A DNA stretch of 64,000 bases from JBCBAP01 sp038532435 (GCA_038532435.1 JBCBAP010000008.1:25091-89090), one strand, 5' to 3'; shown: positions 1 through 8,862, counted from the stretch's first letter. Notes: generated from the sequence alone by a model not told the origin. Made by a program: numbers and translations.

Positions 1-1148
1 AGGGTTACAAACCCCACAAGACCGTCGCGCGCCTTCTGGAGACCAAGGCGAAGATGATCGAAACCGGGGAGGGTTTGGACTGGGCGACGGCCGAGGCGCT
101 CGCCTTCGGCACCCTGATGCTCGAAGGGTTCCCGATCCGCCTCGCAGGTCAGGATTCCACCCGCGGCACCTTCTCCCAGCGCCACTCCGGGATCATCGAT
201 CAGGAGACGGAGGAACGCTACCTGCCGCTCAACCACATCAAGCCCGGTCAGGCGAGCTATGAGGTCGTCGACTCCATGCTCTCCGAGTATGCGGTGCTGG
301 GCTTCGAGTACGGCTACAGCCTCGCGGAGCCAAATGCGCTTACCCTGTGGGAGGCACAGTTCGGTGACTTCGCCAACGGCGCGCAGATCATGATCGACCA
401 GTTCATCTCCTCAGGCGAGGCGAAATGGCTCCGCATGAGCGGTCTGGTGATGCTGCTGCCCCACGGCTACGAGGGCCAGGGGCCTGAGCATTCCTCCGCC
501 CGGCTCGAGCGGTTCCTGCAGATGAGTGCGGGTGACAACTGGATCGTGGCGAACTGCACGACCCCGGCGAACTACTTCCATATCCTGCGCCGGCAGATCC
601 ATCGCAGCTTCCGAAAACCGCTGGTGCTGATGACGCCCAAGTCGCTGCTGCGGCACAAGCTTGCGGTCTCCAAGCTCGATGAAATGGCGGAGGGTTCGTC
701 GTTCCACCGGGTGCTGTGGGACGATGCGGAACTCGGCAACTCCACGGCAGAGCTTGTCGCGGATGAGAAGATCAAGCGTGTCGTCATGTGTTCAGGCAAG
801 GTCTATTACGACCTGCTGGCGGAGCGCGACGCGCGCGGGCTCGACGATGTCTACCTTCTTCGGCTGGAGCAATTCTATCCGTTCCCGGCCCAGTCGCTGC
901 TCAAGGAGCTTGCCCGGTTCAAGGACGCGCAGGTCGTCTGGTGCCAGGAAGAGCCCAAGAACCAGGGCGCGTGGTTCTTCGTCGAACCGAACATCGAATG
1001 GGTGCTGACGCGCCTCGATGCCAAGCACAAGAGGCCCGCCTATGCGGGCCGGGCGGCGGCGGCCTCCCCGGCCACCGGCCTCGCCTCCCAACACAAACGC
1101 GAGCAGGAAGCGCTCGTAAACGATGCGCTCACCGTGGAAGGAAACTGA
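1..1148 (+). CDS. sucA: 2-oxoglutarate dehydrogenase E1 component, C-terminal part (5' end outside window)
   Basis: Thiamine-diphosphate-dependent E1 subunit, which decarboxylates 2-oxoglutarate and transfers the succinyl group to the lipoyl arm of SucB in the TCA cycle. The frame is already open at base 3 (GYKPHKTVARLLETK...), so the gene enters from the left and only about 380 C-terminal residues are present. Visible family signatures are DWATAEALAFG, RLAGQDSTRGTFSQRH and, near the end, VVWCQEEPKNQGAWFFVEP. The stop lies 4 bp before the sucB start, so the two form one operon. The N-terminal and most cofactor-binding residues cannot be judged. Confidence 0.97.
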   Translation, partial: GYKPHKTVARLLETKAKMIETGEGLDWATAEALAFGTLMLEGFPIRLAGQDSTRGTFSQRHSGIIDQETEERYLPLNHIKPGQASYEVVDSMLSEYAVLGFEYGYSLAEPNALTLWEAQFGDFANGAQIMIDQFISSGEAKWLRMSGLVMLLPHGYEGQGPEHSSARLERFLQMSAGDNWIVANCTTPANYFHILRRQIHRSFRKPLVLMTPKSLLRHKLAVSKLDEMAEGSSFHRVLWDDAELGNSTAELVADEKIKRVVMCSGKVYYDLLAERDARGLDDVYLLRLEQFYPFPAQSLLKELARFKDAQVVWCQEEPKNQGAWFFVEPNIEWVLTRLDAKHKRPAYAGRAAAASPATGLASQHKREQEALVNDALTVEGN

Positions 1149-1152
1149 GATC

Positions 1153-2676
1153 ATGAGCATTGAAGTACGCGTGCCCACCCTCGGCGAAAGTGTGACCGAG
1201 GCCACGGTGGCAACATGGTTCAAGAAGCCCGGCGACGCAGTCGCCGCGGACGAGATGCTGTGCGAGCTCGAAACCGACAAGGTGACCGTCGAGGTGCCCG
1301 CCCCGGCGGCGGGCACGCTGGCGGAGCTGGTGGCCTCCGAAGGGGACACGGTCGGCGTCGACGCGCTTCTCGCCACGATCAGCGAGGGGGACGCGGCGCC
1401 TGCGCCGAAGCCCGCAGCAGCAGCGCCCGCGGCGAACGGCGCGGCACAGGCGTCCAGCGAAAGCGGCGGTGCGCCTGTCGATGTCATGGTCCCGGCCCTG
1501 GGCGAGAGCGTGACTGAGGCGACTGTCTCCACCTGGTTCAAAAAGACCGGTGATGCGGTGACGGCGGACGAAATGCTGTGCGAGCTCGAAACCGACAAGG
1601 TCTCCGTGGAGGTTCCGTCCCCCGCGACCGGGATCCTCGGCGAAATCCTCGCGGAGGAAGGCGTGACGGTTGCGGCGGGCGGAAGGCTCGCTGTGCTGAC
1701 CCAGCAGTCCGGCAGGGCCGCTGCGCCCGCAAGTGCTCCGGCAGCCGCACCGGCGTCCGGCGCTCCGGCACCGGCGGGCAAGGACATCGAACACGCCCCG
1801 TCCGCGAAGAAGGCGATGGCGGAGAAGGGTCTGACCGCCGATCAGGTTACCGGCACCGGCCGGGATGGCCGGATCATGAAAGAGGACGTGATGCGGGCGG
1901 AGGCGCCGAAGCCCGCGCCGGCACCCGCCCCCGCACCTGCGCCGACCCCTCGCGCCCCGGTTCCCGCCGCGGATGCGGAGCGGGAGGAGCGGGTGAAGAT
2001 GACCCGCCTGCGGCAGACGATCGCCCGTCGCCTCAAGGACGCGCAGAACACCGCCGCCATGCTGACCACCTACAACGAGGTCGACATGTCCGCGGTGATG
2101 GCGCTGCGCAAGCAGTACAAGGAGGAGTTCGAGAAGAAGCACGGCGTCCGCCTTGGTTTCATGTCCTTCTTCACCAAGGCCTGCTGCCACGCGCTGATGG
2201 AAATCCCCGAGGTGAATGCGGAGATCGACGGGACCGACATCGTCTACAAGAAGTTCGTCCACATGGGCATCGCCACCGGCACCCCCACGGGCCTCGTCGT
2301 GCCGGTGGTGCGGGATGCGGACAGCATGAGCTTCGCTGCCATCGAAAAGAAGATCGGCGAACTGGGCAAGCGTGCCCGGGACGGGAAGCTCTCCATGGCC
2401 GACATGCAGGGCGGGACCTTCACGATCTCCAACGGCGGGGTCTATGGCTCGCTCATGTCCTCGCCGATCCTGAACCCGCCACAGTCCGGCATCCTCGGCA
2501 TGCACAAGATCCAGGAACGCCCTATGGTCGTGAACGGGAACATCGTGGTGCGCCCGATGATGTACCTCGCGCTCAGCTACGACCACCGGATCGTCGACGG
2601 CAAGGGCGCGGTGACCTTCCTCGTCCGCGTGAAAGAAGCGCTCGAGGATCCGCAGCGCCTGCTCATGGATCTCTGA
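1153..2676 (+). CDS. sucB: 2-oxoglutarate dehydrogenase E2 (dihydrolipoamide succinyltransferase) with two lipoyl domains
   Basis: E2 core of the 2-oxoglutarate dehydrogenase complex; moves succinyl groups from E1 to CoA. The 507-residue protein has lipoyl domain 1 (about 2-77, lipoyl-lysine K43 in ETDKVT), an Ala/Pro linker, lipoyl domain 2 (about 108-184, K149 in ETDKVS), a peripheral-subunit-binding domain (about 213-249) and the acyltransferase domain, with catalytic SYDHRIVDG near the C-terminus (H478, D482). The ATG at 1153 is preferred over an in-frame ATG at 1123 because MSIEVRVPTLGES is the family N-terminus and the upstream ATG lies inside sucA. E. coli SucB has a single lipoyl domain; the two here are nearly alike. 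Confidence 0.97.
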   Translation: MSIEVRVPTLGESVTEATVATWFKKPGDAVAADEMLCELETDKVTVEVPAPAAGTLAELVASEGDTVGVDALLATISEGDAAPAPKPAAAAPAANGAAQASSESGGAPVDVMVPALGESVTEATVSTWFKKTGDAVTADEMLCELETDKVSVEVPSPATGILGEILAEEGVTVAAGGRLAVLTQQSGRAAAPASAPAAAPASGAPAPAGKDIEHAPSAKKAMAEKGLTADQVTGTGRDGRIMKEDVMRAEAPKPAPAPAPAPAPTPRAPVPAADAEREERVKMTRLRQTIARRLKDAQNTAAMLTTYNEVDMSAVMALRKQYKEEFEKKHGVRLGFMSFFTKACCHALMEIPEVNAEIDGTDIVYKKFVHMGIATGTPTGLVVPVVRDADSMSFAAIEKKIGELGKRARDGKLSMADMQGGTFTISNGGVYGSLMSSPILNPPQSGILGMHKIQERPMVVNGNIVVRPMMYLALSYDHRIVDGKGAVTFLVRVKEALEDPQRLLMDL

Positions 2677-2680
2677 TCCC

Positions 2681-3238
2681 ATGTACGGGCGGCTGGCGGC
2701 AAACTGGGTCTACGGGACGGCGCTCATGGCGCCGATCCTGCTGATGCTGATCCCGCTCATGGCGCTCGACCGGACAGGGCGGCTGATCCTGCTCGCCCTG
2801 CCCCTCTACATGATCCACCAGTACGAGGAGCACGATAACGATCGGTTCCGCCTTTTCGTCAACGAGATGGTGGGGGCGGGCAAGCGGGGGCTCAGCCTTT
2901 CAGCGGTGCTGATCGTCAACGTGATCGGTGTGTGGGTGGTGATCGTGGTCGCGCTGTGGCTCTACAACGAGATTGCGCCGGGCTGGGGCCTGATCGTGGC
3001 CTATCTGCTCGGCATCAACGCGCTCGTGCACATCCTGCAGGCAATGGTGCGGCGGGTGTACAATCCGGGGCTCGTGACCGCCGTCGTGGGCTTCGTGCCG
3101 CTCGCCTGGATGATCTGGTCCCGGCTGCTGCCCGCCTCCAGCCCCATCGAGCACATCGTGGGCGTGGGGCTGGTGCTCGCGGTTCACGCCGCCATTTTCT
3201 GGTGGGCAACCCGCCCGACTGGGCCGCACCCCAATTGA
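2681..3238 (+). CDS. HXXEE-type integral membrane protein
   Basis: A 185-residue hydrophobic protein with about five membrane segments. It carries an H-x-x-E-E signature (MIHQYEEHDNDRF, about residues 45-57) and further His and Asn residues in later segments (NALVHILQAM, LAVHAAIFWW), the pattern that names the HXXEE domain family. The function of that family is unknown; the conserved His/Glu set may bind a metal. It starts 4 bp after sucB with no clear ribosome-binding site, so it is probably translated by coupling. First of four membrane-protein genes placed between sucB and lpdA. Confidence 0.75.
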   Translation: MYGRLAANWVYGTALMAPILLMLIPLMALDRTGRLILLALPLYMIHQYEEHDNDRFRLFVNEMVGAGKRGLSLSAVLIVNVIGVWVVIVVALWLYNEIAPGWGLIVAYLLGINALVHILQAMVRRVYNPGLVTAVVGFVPLAWMIWSRLLPASSPIEHIVGVGLVLAVHAAIFWWATRPTGPHPN

Positions 3239-3248
3239 GGAGTTCGTC

Positions 3249-3860
3249 ATGCCTTCTGCCCTCTCCCCCGAATTTCTGATCGCAGCTCTGATCGTGGTGG
3301 TCCTGCCGGGGACCGGCGTGATCTACACCGTGGCGACCGGGATCACGCGGGGCTGGCGGGCGAGCATTTCGGCGGCCTTTGGCTGCACCCTCGGCATCCT
3401 GCCTGCGATCTGCGCGGCGCTGCTCGGGCTCTCGGCCATCCTGCACACGGGCGCGCTTGCCTATACGGTGCTTAAATATGCGGGCGCGGCTTATCTGTTC
3501 TATCTCGCCTGGCAGACCTGGAAAGACAGCGGGCCGATCTCGCTCAACCGCGACACGCCCAAGGGGATGCTGCGGATTGCCGTGACCGGGACCCTGATCA
3601 ACGCGCTCAACCCGAAGCTCAGCGTGTTCTTCCTCGCGTTTTTGCCCCAGTTCATCGATCCAGCGATGGCGGCCCTCCCGCAGATGCTCGCGATGAGTGC
3701 GATGTTCATGGCGATGACGTTCGCGATGTTCATCCTCTACGGCCTGCTCGCGGCCCGGGCGGGCCTTTTTCTCCGGCGCCCGGCGGTGGGCGATTGGGTA
3801 CGGCGGATGGCTGCCATGGCGTTCGGTGGCTTCGGCCTCCGGCTTGCCCTCGATCGATAG
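3249..3860 (+). CDS. LysE/RhtB family amino-acid exporter
   Basis: A 203-residue inner-membrane protein with about six transmembrane helices. The N-terminal VVLPGTGVIYTVATGITRGWRAS, the segment LKYAGAAYLFYLAWQTWK and the later LINALNPKLSVFFLAFLPQFI are the usual landmarks of RhtB-type translocators, which export amino acids or homoserine lactones by proton exchange. A GAGGAG ribosome-binding site sits a few bases before the ATG. It lies between the HXXEE gene and two MAPEG genes on the same strand, probably in one transcript. The substrate cannot be inferred. Confidence 0.88.
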   Translation: MPSALSPEFLIAALIVVVLPGTGVIYTVATGITRGWRASISAAFGCTLGILPAICAALLGLSAILHTGALAYTVLKYAGAAYLFYLAWQTWKDSGPISLNRDTPKGMLRIAVTGTLINALNPKLSVFFLAFLPQFIDPAMAALPQMLAMSAMFMAMTFAMFILYGLLAARAGLFLRRPAVGDWVRRMAAMAFGGFGLRLALDR

Positions 3861-3869
3861 GAGACGCGG

Positions 3870-4262
3870 ATGTTCGGCGATGAACTGACGATACTCGGGC
3901 TCTATGGCCTGCTCGTGGTCGCGACCCTGCTCGCGCAGGCAACGGGCGCGATGGGGCAGCTCGGCATGGGATACCTCCTTTCCTCCCGCGATGAGGGGCG
4001 GACGGCTGCCGGCATGGCGGCGCGGCTCGAACGGGCGCTCGCGAACTCGGTGACCGCCATGGCGCTCTTCGCCCCGGCGATCCTGATCTTAGAGGCGCGG
4101 GACGGCTTCACGCCCCTTACGCTTGCTTGCGCACAGATCTTCCTGCTCGCGCGCGTGGTCTACTTGCCTTCCTACGCGTTCGGCGTCACCGGGCTTCGGT
4201 CGCTGGCCTGGTCAGGGGGCTTCTTCGCGACGGTCGCGCTCTACTTCATCGGGCTTGCATGA
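3870..4262 (+). CDS. MAPEG family membrane protein (first copy)
   Basis: A 130-residue protein with four predicted membrane helices, similar in layout to bacterial MAPEG proteins (membrane-associated proteins in eicosanoid and glutathione metabolism). The loop RLERALANSVTAMALFAP corresponds to the MAPEG R-x-x-R-A-x-x-N region, and LARVVYLPSYAFGVTGLRSLAW is the typical C-terminal stretch. Where the second copy has Glu after the Asn (NHFEGL), this copy has Thr (NSVTAM), so glutathione-type catalysis may be lost. The stop overlaps the next start (ATGA). Confidence 0.82.
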   Translation: MFGDELTILGLYGLLVVATLLAQATGAMGQLGMGYLLSSRDEGRTAAGMAARLERALANSVTAMALFAPAILILEARDGFTPLTLACAQIFLLARVVYLPSYAFGVTGLRSLAWSGGFFATVALYFIGLA

Positions 4263-4675
4263 TGTCCGTCGAGCTCACTGTACTGACCCTTGCCGGGCTG
4301 CTGCAGGTCCTCCAGTTCGGGCTCATGTCTGTGCCCGCGAACGTGGAGTTGGGGCCGGGCAAGACACTCAGCCCCAGGGATCGGAGCCGCCTCGGCGGCA
4401 GCCTTGAGGATCAGTTGAGCGAGCGGACGGCCCGGCTCTACCGTGCGCTCAACAACCATTTCGAGGGATTGATCCTGTTCACCCTCGCGGTTGTTGTCGT
4501 CACCCTGGGCGAGGCGTCGAACACGCTGACCCAGGCCTGCGCATGGATCTACCTCGCAGCCCGCATCGCCTACATCCCCGCCTACGCGTTCGGCCTGTCG
4601 CCCTGGCGGTCCCTCGTATGGTTTGCGGGGTTTCTGGCGACGACGGTCATGCTCCTCACGGCGCTCTTCTCATGA
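4259..4675 (+). CDS. MAPEG family membrane protein (second copy)
   Basis: A 138-residue four-helix membrane protein. RLYRALNNHFEGLILF carries the R-A-x-x-N-x-x-E pattern of MAPEG proteins, and LAARIAYIPAYAFGLSPWRSLVW matches the C-terminal end of the family and the preceding gene, so the two are paralogues. The ATG at 4259 (or the adjacent ATG at 4262) is chosen because it overlaps the upstream stop. An open frame extends upstream to 4127, but that part overlaps the first copy and is not MAPEG-like. The catalytic activity, if any, is unknown. Confidence 0.85.
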   Translation: MMSVELTVLTLAGLLQVLQFGLMSVPANVELGPGKTLSPRDRSRLGGSLEDQLSERTARLYRALNNHFEGLILFTLAVVVVTLGEASNTLTQACAWIYLAARIAYIPAYAFGLSPWRSLVWFAGFLATTVMLLTALFS

Positions 4676-4747
4676 CGCCTGATCGCACCACGCCCCTTCC
4701 GATCGCACCGGCGATCCATCCCCAGTTGCCCGACCCAGGAGGCCCCA

Positions 4748-6136
4748 ATGGCAGACTATGACGTGATCGTAATCGGAGGCGGGCCCGGCGGCTATGTCTG
4801 CGCCATCCGCTGCGCCCAGCTCGGGCTGAAGACCGCCTGTGTCGAGGGGCGGGACACGCTTGGTGGAACCTGCCTCAACGTGGGCTGCATCCCGTCGAAG
4901 GCGATGCTCCACGCCTCCGAGCTTTACCACGAGGCGACCGAGAACTTCACCAAGATGGGCCTGATGGGAAAGAGCCCGTCGGTCGATCTGCCCCGGATGA
5001 TCGAGTACAAGGCCTCGACCGTTGCCCAGAACACCTCCGGCATCGAGTTCCTGTTCAAGAAGAACAAGGTCGACTGGCTCCGGGGTTGGGGAAAGATCAC
5101 GGCGCAGGGCGAGGTCACGGTTGGCGATGAGGTCCACAAGGCCAAGAACATCGTGATCGCCACAGGCTCCGAAGTCTCCCCGCTCAAGGGCGTTGAGATC
5201 GACGAGGAGCGGGTCGTCTCCTCCACCGGCGCCCTAGAGCTCAAGAAGGTGCCGGGCAAGATGGTAGTGATCGGAGGCGGCGTGATCGGGCTAGAGATGG
5301 GCTCGGTCTACGCCCGCCTCGGCTCCGAAGTCACGGTCGTCGAATATCTCGACCACATCACACCCGGCATGGATGCGGAGATCTCCAAGCAGTTTCAGAA
5401 GATCCTGCGCAAGCAGGGGATCACCTTCATCCTCGAGGCCGCGGTGTCCTCCGTGGAGACCATGAAGACGAAGGCGAAGGTGCACTACACCTCCCGCAAG
5501 GATGACAGCGCCAACACCATCGACGCGGACATCGTGCTGCTCGCGACCGGACGGCGGCCGTTCACCGATGGGCTCGGCCTCGCGGAGCTTGGCGTGAAGA
5601 TGAACAACCGCGGCATGGTGGAAACAGACCCGCACTGGCGCACGAACGTGGACGGCATCTACGCCATCGGTGACGTGATCGCGGGCCCCATGCTCGCCCA
5701 CAAGGCCGAGGACGAGGGCATGGCCGTCGCGGAGACCATCGCCGGTCAGGCCGGGCACGTGAACTACGACGTGATCCCAGGGGTCATCTATACCCATCCC
5801 GAGGTCGCCAACGTGGGCAAGACCGAGGAACAGCTGAAGGAGGAGGGCCGCGCCTATAAGGTTGGCAAGTTCCCCTTCATGGGCAATGGACGGGCCAAGG
5901 CGCATTTTGCCGGTGAAGGGTTCGTGAAGATCCTCGCGGACAAGGACACGGACCGCATTCTGGGCGCCCATGTCATCGGTCCGATGGCGGGCGACCTGAT
6001 CCACGAAGTTTGCGTCGCCATGGAGTTCGGCGCGTCAGCCGAGGATCTCGCGCGCACCTGCCACGCCCACCCAACCTTCAGCGAGGCGGTGCGTGAGGCG
6101 GCTCTTGCGTGCGGCGATGGCGCGATCCACGCCTAG
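4748..6136 (+). CDS. lpdA: Dihydrolipoamide dehydrogenase (E3)
   Basis: Flavoprotein that reoxidises the lipoyl groups of 2-oxo-acid dehydrogenase complexes with NAD+. The 462 residues contain the N-terminal FAD motif (VIVIGGGPGGY), the redox-active disulfide GGTCLNVGCIPSK (C42, C47), the NAD-binding motif (VVIGGGVIGLEMGS), the second FAD site (IYAIGDVIAGPMLAHKAEDEG) and the C-terminal His-Glu pair (HAHPTFSEAV). A strong AGGAGG lies 5 bp before the ATG. Its position downstream of sucAB suggests it is the E3 of the 2-oxoglutarate complex. Its stop overlaps the convergent stop of the next gene through a shared CTAG. Confidence 0.97.
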   Translation: MADYDVIVIGGGPGGYVCAIRCAQLGLKTACVEGRDTLGGTCLNVGCIPSKAMLHASELYHEATENFTKMGLMGKSPSVDLPRMIEYKASTVAQNTSGIEFLFKKNKVDWLRGWGKITAQGEVTVGDEVHKAKNIVIATGSEVSPLKGVEIDEERVVSSTGALELKKVPGKMVVIGGGVIGLEMGSVYARLGSEVTVVEYLDHITPGMDAEISKQFQKILRKQGITFILEAAVSSVETMKTKAKVHYTSRKDDSANTIDADIVLLATGRRPFTDGLGLAELGVKMNNRGMVETDPHWRTNVDGIYAIGDVIAGPMLAHKAEDEGMAVAETIAGQAGHVNYDVIPGVIYTHPEVANVGKTEEQLKEEGRAYKVGKFPFMGNGRAKAHFAGEGFVKILADKDTDRILGAHVIGPMAGDLIHEVCVAMEFGASAEDLARTCHAHPTFSEAVREAALACGDGAIHA

Positions 6137-6660
6137 AACTGCAGGCCCAGACCGATGCTGATCTCGCCGAAGGTGGCCGAACCGGAGGCGAGGTCGGGAT
6201 ACTGATAGACGGTGATCTCTGGCCGTGCGTAGACGTACTCGATCAGCTCGAACTGCATACCGATCCCGAGGGCGAGACCGGTGCCGGTCTCCTCGGACAA
6301 CTCCCCGTGCATCGTCTGCTCGATCGACACGGTGCTGACCCCGGCCCGGACGAACGCGCCGGATGCCTGCGGATCGAAGGTATACCGCCCGAAGAGGGAG
6401 ACATTCGTCGTCTCGAAGTCAGACAATCCTTCGGAGGAGACTGCTATGAACGATCCGGACCGCTTATATTCAAGCTCTGCGCTGAGCTCCGGCGTGAAGG
6501 TCGCGCCCACGGTGAGGCTGTAGTCCGTCGCGAGGCCATCCCCGTCCTGCGCCCTCAGAAATGAATAGCCGACAGAGGCGCCGACATAGCCTCCGAAGTC
6601 CTGGGCCCTCGCATCTGCAACACAGATAACCGATGCGCACAAAATGAGCGTTTTCAACAT
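6133..6660 (-). CDS. Outer-membrane beta-barrel protein (porin/OmpA-like small barrel)
   Basis: A 175-residue precursor. The start at 6660 gives a clear signal peptide (MLKTLILCASVICVADARA). The mature part begins QDFGGYVGASVGYSFL and alternates hydrophobic and polar residues in short strands (YSLTVGATFTPELSAELEYKR, NVSLFGRYTFD), ending in ...GLGLQF with the terminal Phe expected of BamA-assembled barrels. An upstream in-frame ATG at 6702 would put 14 polar residues before the signal peptide and is less likely. The leader region (6661-6753) is markedly AT-rich. Ligand unknown. Confidence 0.8.
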   Translation of the reverse strand: MLKTLILCASVICVADARAQDFGGYVGASVGYSFLRAQDGDGLATDYSLTVGATFTPELSAELEYKRSGSFIAVSSEGLSDFETTNVSLFGRYTFDPQASGAFVRAGVSTVSIEQTMHGELSEETGTGLALGIGMQFELIEYVYARPEITVYQYPDLASGSATFGEISIGLGLQF

Positions 6661-6753
6661 GTTGCCACTTTCGCTGCTCAATGCACGTAATAGTTGCGTC
6701 AAAAGTGCTACAAATCTATTGCGGCGCAGAGATTTTTGTTGCTTTGCGGCAAA

Positions 6754-7419
6754 TCAGCCTAAAATTGCGGCACCGAAGATGTAAACAAGCAACGGAATAG
6801 GCAGAACAGCGCCTGCAACCGCAAGCGCGAGCCAGCCAGGGGCGAAGGCGCGGCTGAACCCAGCGAGCATCATGATTCCCCCTCCACCCCCGATCACCAC
6901 GTTGCCGGGAAGGTTCAGCATGACCATGATCGCGAGGTAACGGGACGAGATGAGCCGCCGAACAATGGGGCTGGAGCCAAAGAGCGCTTCCAGCCGTTCG
7001 CCTTCGCTCGCGCCGGGCCGGTTGATCGACATCCCCAGCGCATCCTCAAGCGGCCGGAGCGCCCCGTCGGACAGGAGCCTGCCCGCGGCAAAGGCAATGA
7101 AAAGGCCTGCGATCGTCGCGACATAGGCGACGACCGCCCCGGTCTGGCCAAGCAGCACCATCACCGCGACCCCGATCTCCACCCCAGGGGCGAAGGGGAC
7201 GGCGATGACCAGCGCGTAGACGACCAGCACAAGCGCGATGCGCCAGGGTGCCTCGAGTTGCGCGCGCAGCCAGTCCGTGATCTCCATCCGGTCGATCAGC
7301 ATCTCCAGCCCGATGATCAGGATCACCAGCAGGCCCAGCATCATCACGATCCGCAGGCCAAGCCAGATCTGCTGTTTAAGGGATGGTTTGCCGGTCGGAC
7401 CGGGCTCGCGCACACTCAT
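6754..7419 (-). CDS. TVP38/TMEM64 (SNARE-associated/DedA-like) membrane protein
   Basis: A 221-residue integral membrane protein with about six hydrophobic segments. The stretch VPFAPGVEIGVAVMVLLGQTG, the following AFAAGR and the re-entrant-like LNLPGNVVIGGGGG resemble the conserved core of the VTT/TVP38 family, whose members include lipid scramblases and transporters. The ATG at 7419 is preferred over a GTG at 7428. It is divergently arranged with the hydrolase gene at 7551 and sits upstream of the barrel-protein gene on the same strand. The family call is moderately sure; the substrate is unknown. Confidence 0.65.
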   Translation of the reverse strand: MSVREPGPTGKPSLKQQIWLGLRIVMMLGLLVILIIGLEMLIDRMEITDWLRAQLEAPWRIALVLVVYALVIAVPFAPGVEIGVAVMVLLGQTGAVVAYVATIAGLFIAFAAGRLLSDGALRPLEDALGMSINRPGASEGERLEALFGSSPIVRRLISSRYLAIMVMLNLPGNVVIGGGGGIMMLAGFSRAFAPGWLALAVAGAVLPIPLLVYIFGAAILG

Positions 7420-7550
7420 CGGGGACACTCTGACATCAGTGAAGGTTACCCCAGCTCGGGGTCCGCACCAAAAGCGGAATGCGTGAGATAGGCATTTTCA
7501 GCTCAGTGTCATCCACTTAAGGTCTGACCGGAAGGGATTCTGGAGGGCTC

Positions 7551-8849
7551 ATGGGTCGATTTGCGTGTCTCGTTTTGGCAATTCTGGTTTGGGCGGGGGT
7601 CGGCATGGCTGAAAACCGGATCGATCTCTTGCGTCCGGACGCCCCGGCGCTCGCCGAACCCGGCCCCCATCCGGTCGGCGTCCGCACGGTCACGCTGACC
7701 CATCCCGACCAGATCGATGTGCTCAAGACGGTCGAGGGCGCAGAGCCCCCCCGCACGGACAGGATCCTGACGGTCGAGATCTGGTATCCGGCGGTGGAGG
7801 GGACGGAGGCCGGTGCCGTCTATGACACGGTCACCCGGGACGGCAGCACACCGATTCAACTGGTCGGCATTGCCGCACGGGATGCAGCACCCAACGTGGA
7901 CCGGGCCTATCCGCTCGTGATCCTCTCCCACGGCTACCCGGGCAACCGGTTCCTGATGAGCCACCTGGGGGAGAACCTCGCGAGCAAGGGCTATGTCGTC
8001 GCCTCCATCGATCATCAGGACAGCACTTACTCAGATCAGGCCGCCTTCGGCTCCACGCTGGTGAACCGGCCGCTCGATCAACGCTTCATTCTGGACGCGA
8101 TGGCGGAGCTCAGCGCAGGGGACGGACCGCTTGCGGGCATGATCAACGCGGACTGCACCGCGATCATCGGCTATTCGATGGGAGGCTACGGCGCGCTGAT
8201 CTTTGGCGGCGCGGGCGTGACCCAAACCGCGGTGGACCTTTCCTGGGGTGCGCCAGCCGGTCTGCTGTCCCGCCATCGCGCGGGCGCGGAGGATCTGGCG
8301 GAGATCTACGACCCGAGGGTCAAGGCGCTAATCGCCATCGGACCCTGGGGCCGTGCCCGGGACATCTGGGACTCAGACGGCGTCGCTGGCCTGCGCATCC
8401 CCACCCTCTTCATCGCCGGGAGCGTGGATACCATCTCCGGCTACGAGGACGGCGTCCGGCAACTGTGGCGGGAGGCGGAGTTCGTCGATCGTTCGCTCCT
8501 GACCTTCGATCTCGCCGGTCACAACGCCGCGGCCCCGATGCCCGCCCCCGTCGAAAGCTGGGTGCCCGTTGACAGTCTGGGCTTCGTGCCGTTCGAGCAC
8601 TACGCGGATCCGGTGTGGGACACGGTGCGGATGAACAACATCCTGCAGCACTTCGCCACCGCCTACTTGGGCAAGTACCTGCACGATGACCCGGTGATGG
8701 ACCGCTATCTCACCCTCATTCCCGTTGCGGCGGAGGGGGTGCATTCGGTCAATGACGCGGGCCAGCCCCAGGAAGATCACACCTACTGGACCGGCTTCGA
8801 GGAGGGAACGGCGCTCGGGCTGAGGTTCGAGACGCTGACGGCGGAGTAA
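7551..8849 (+). CDS. Secreted alpha/beta hydrolase (dienelactone hydrolase/PAF-acetylhydrolase-like)
   Basis: A 432-residue exported hydrolase. A signal peptide covers about residues 1-20 (MGRFACLVLAILVWAGVGMA). The oxyanion region is VILSHGYPGN (about 124-132), the nucleophile elbow GYSMGG places Ser209, Asp293 is in FIAGSVDTISG and His324 in DLAGHNAAAP, giving a full catalytic triad. The overall plan resembles bacterial PAF-acetylhydrolase-like lipases. A GGAGGG lies 4 bp before the ATG. It is monocistronic and convergent with trpA. The natural substrate is unknown; an ester or lipid is likely. Confidence 0.82.
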   Translation: MGRFACLVLAILVWAGVGMAENRIDLLRPDAPALAEPGPHPVGVRTVTLTHPDQIDVLKTVEGAEPPRTDRILTVEIWYPAVEGTEAGAVYDTVTRDGSTPIQLVGIAARDAAPNVDRAYPLVILSHGYPGNRFLMSHLGENLASKGYVVASIDHQDSTYSDQAAFGSTLVNRPLDQRFILDAMAELSAGDGPLAGMINADCTAIIGYSMGGYGALIFGGAGVTQTAVDLSWGAPAGLLSRHRAGAEDLAEIYDPRVKALIAIGPWGRARDIWDSDGVAGLRIPTLFIAGSVDTISGYEDGVRQLWREAEFVDRSLLTFDLAGHNAAAPMPAPVESWVPVDSLGFVPFEHYADPVWDTVRMNNILQHFATAYLGKYLHDDPVMDRYLTLIPVAAEGVHSVNDAGQPQEDHTYWTGFEEGTALGLRFETLTAE

Positions 8850-8862
8850 AGCCCCGGGGGGA

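Noticed and set aside
1129..2682. 517-codon open frame on the minus strand opposite sucB
   Set aside because: Same length as sucB on the opposite strand; composition is His/Arg/Gly-rich and the frame arises from the high GC at third codon positions. sucB is unambiguous.
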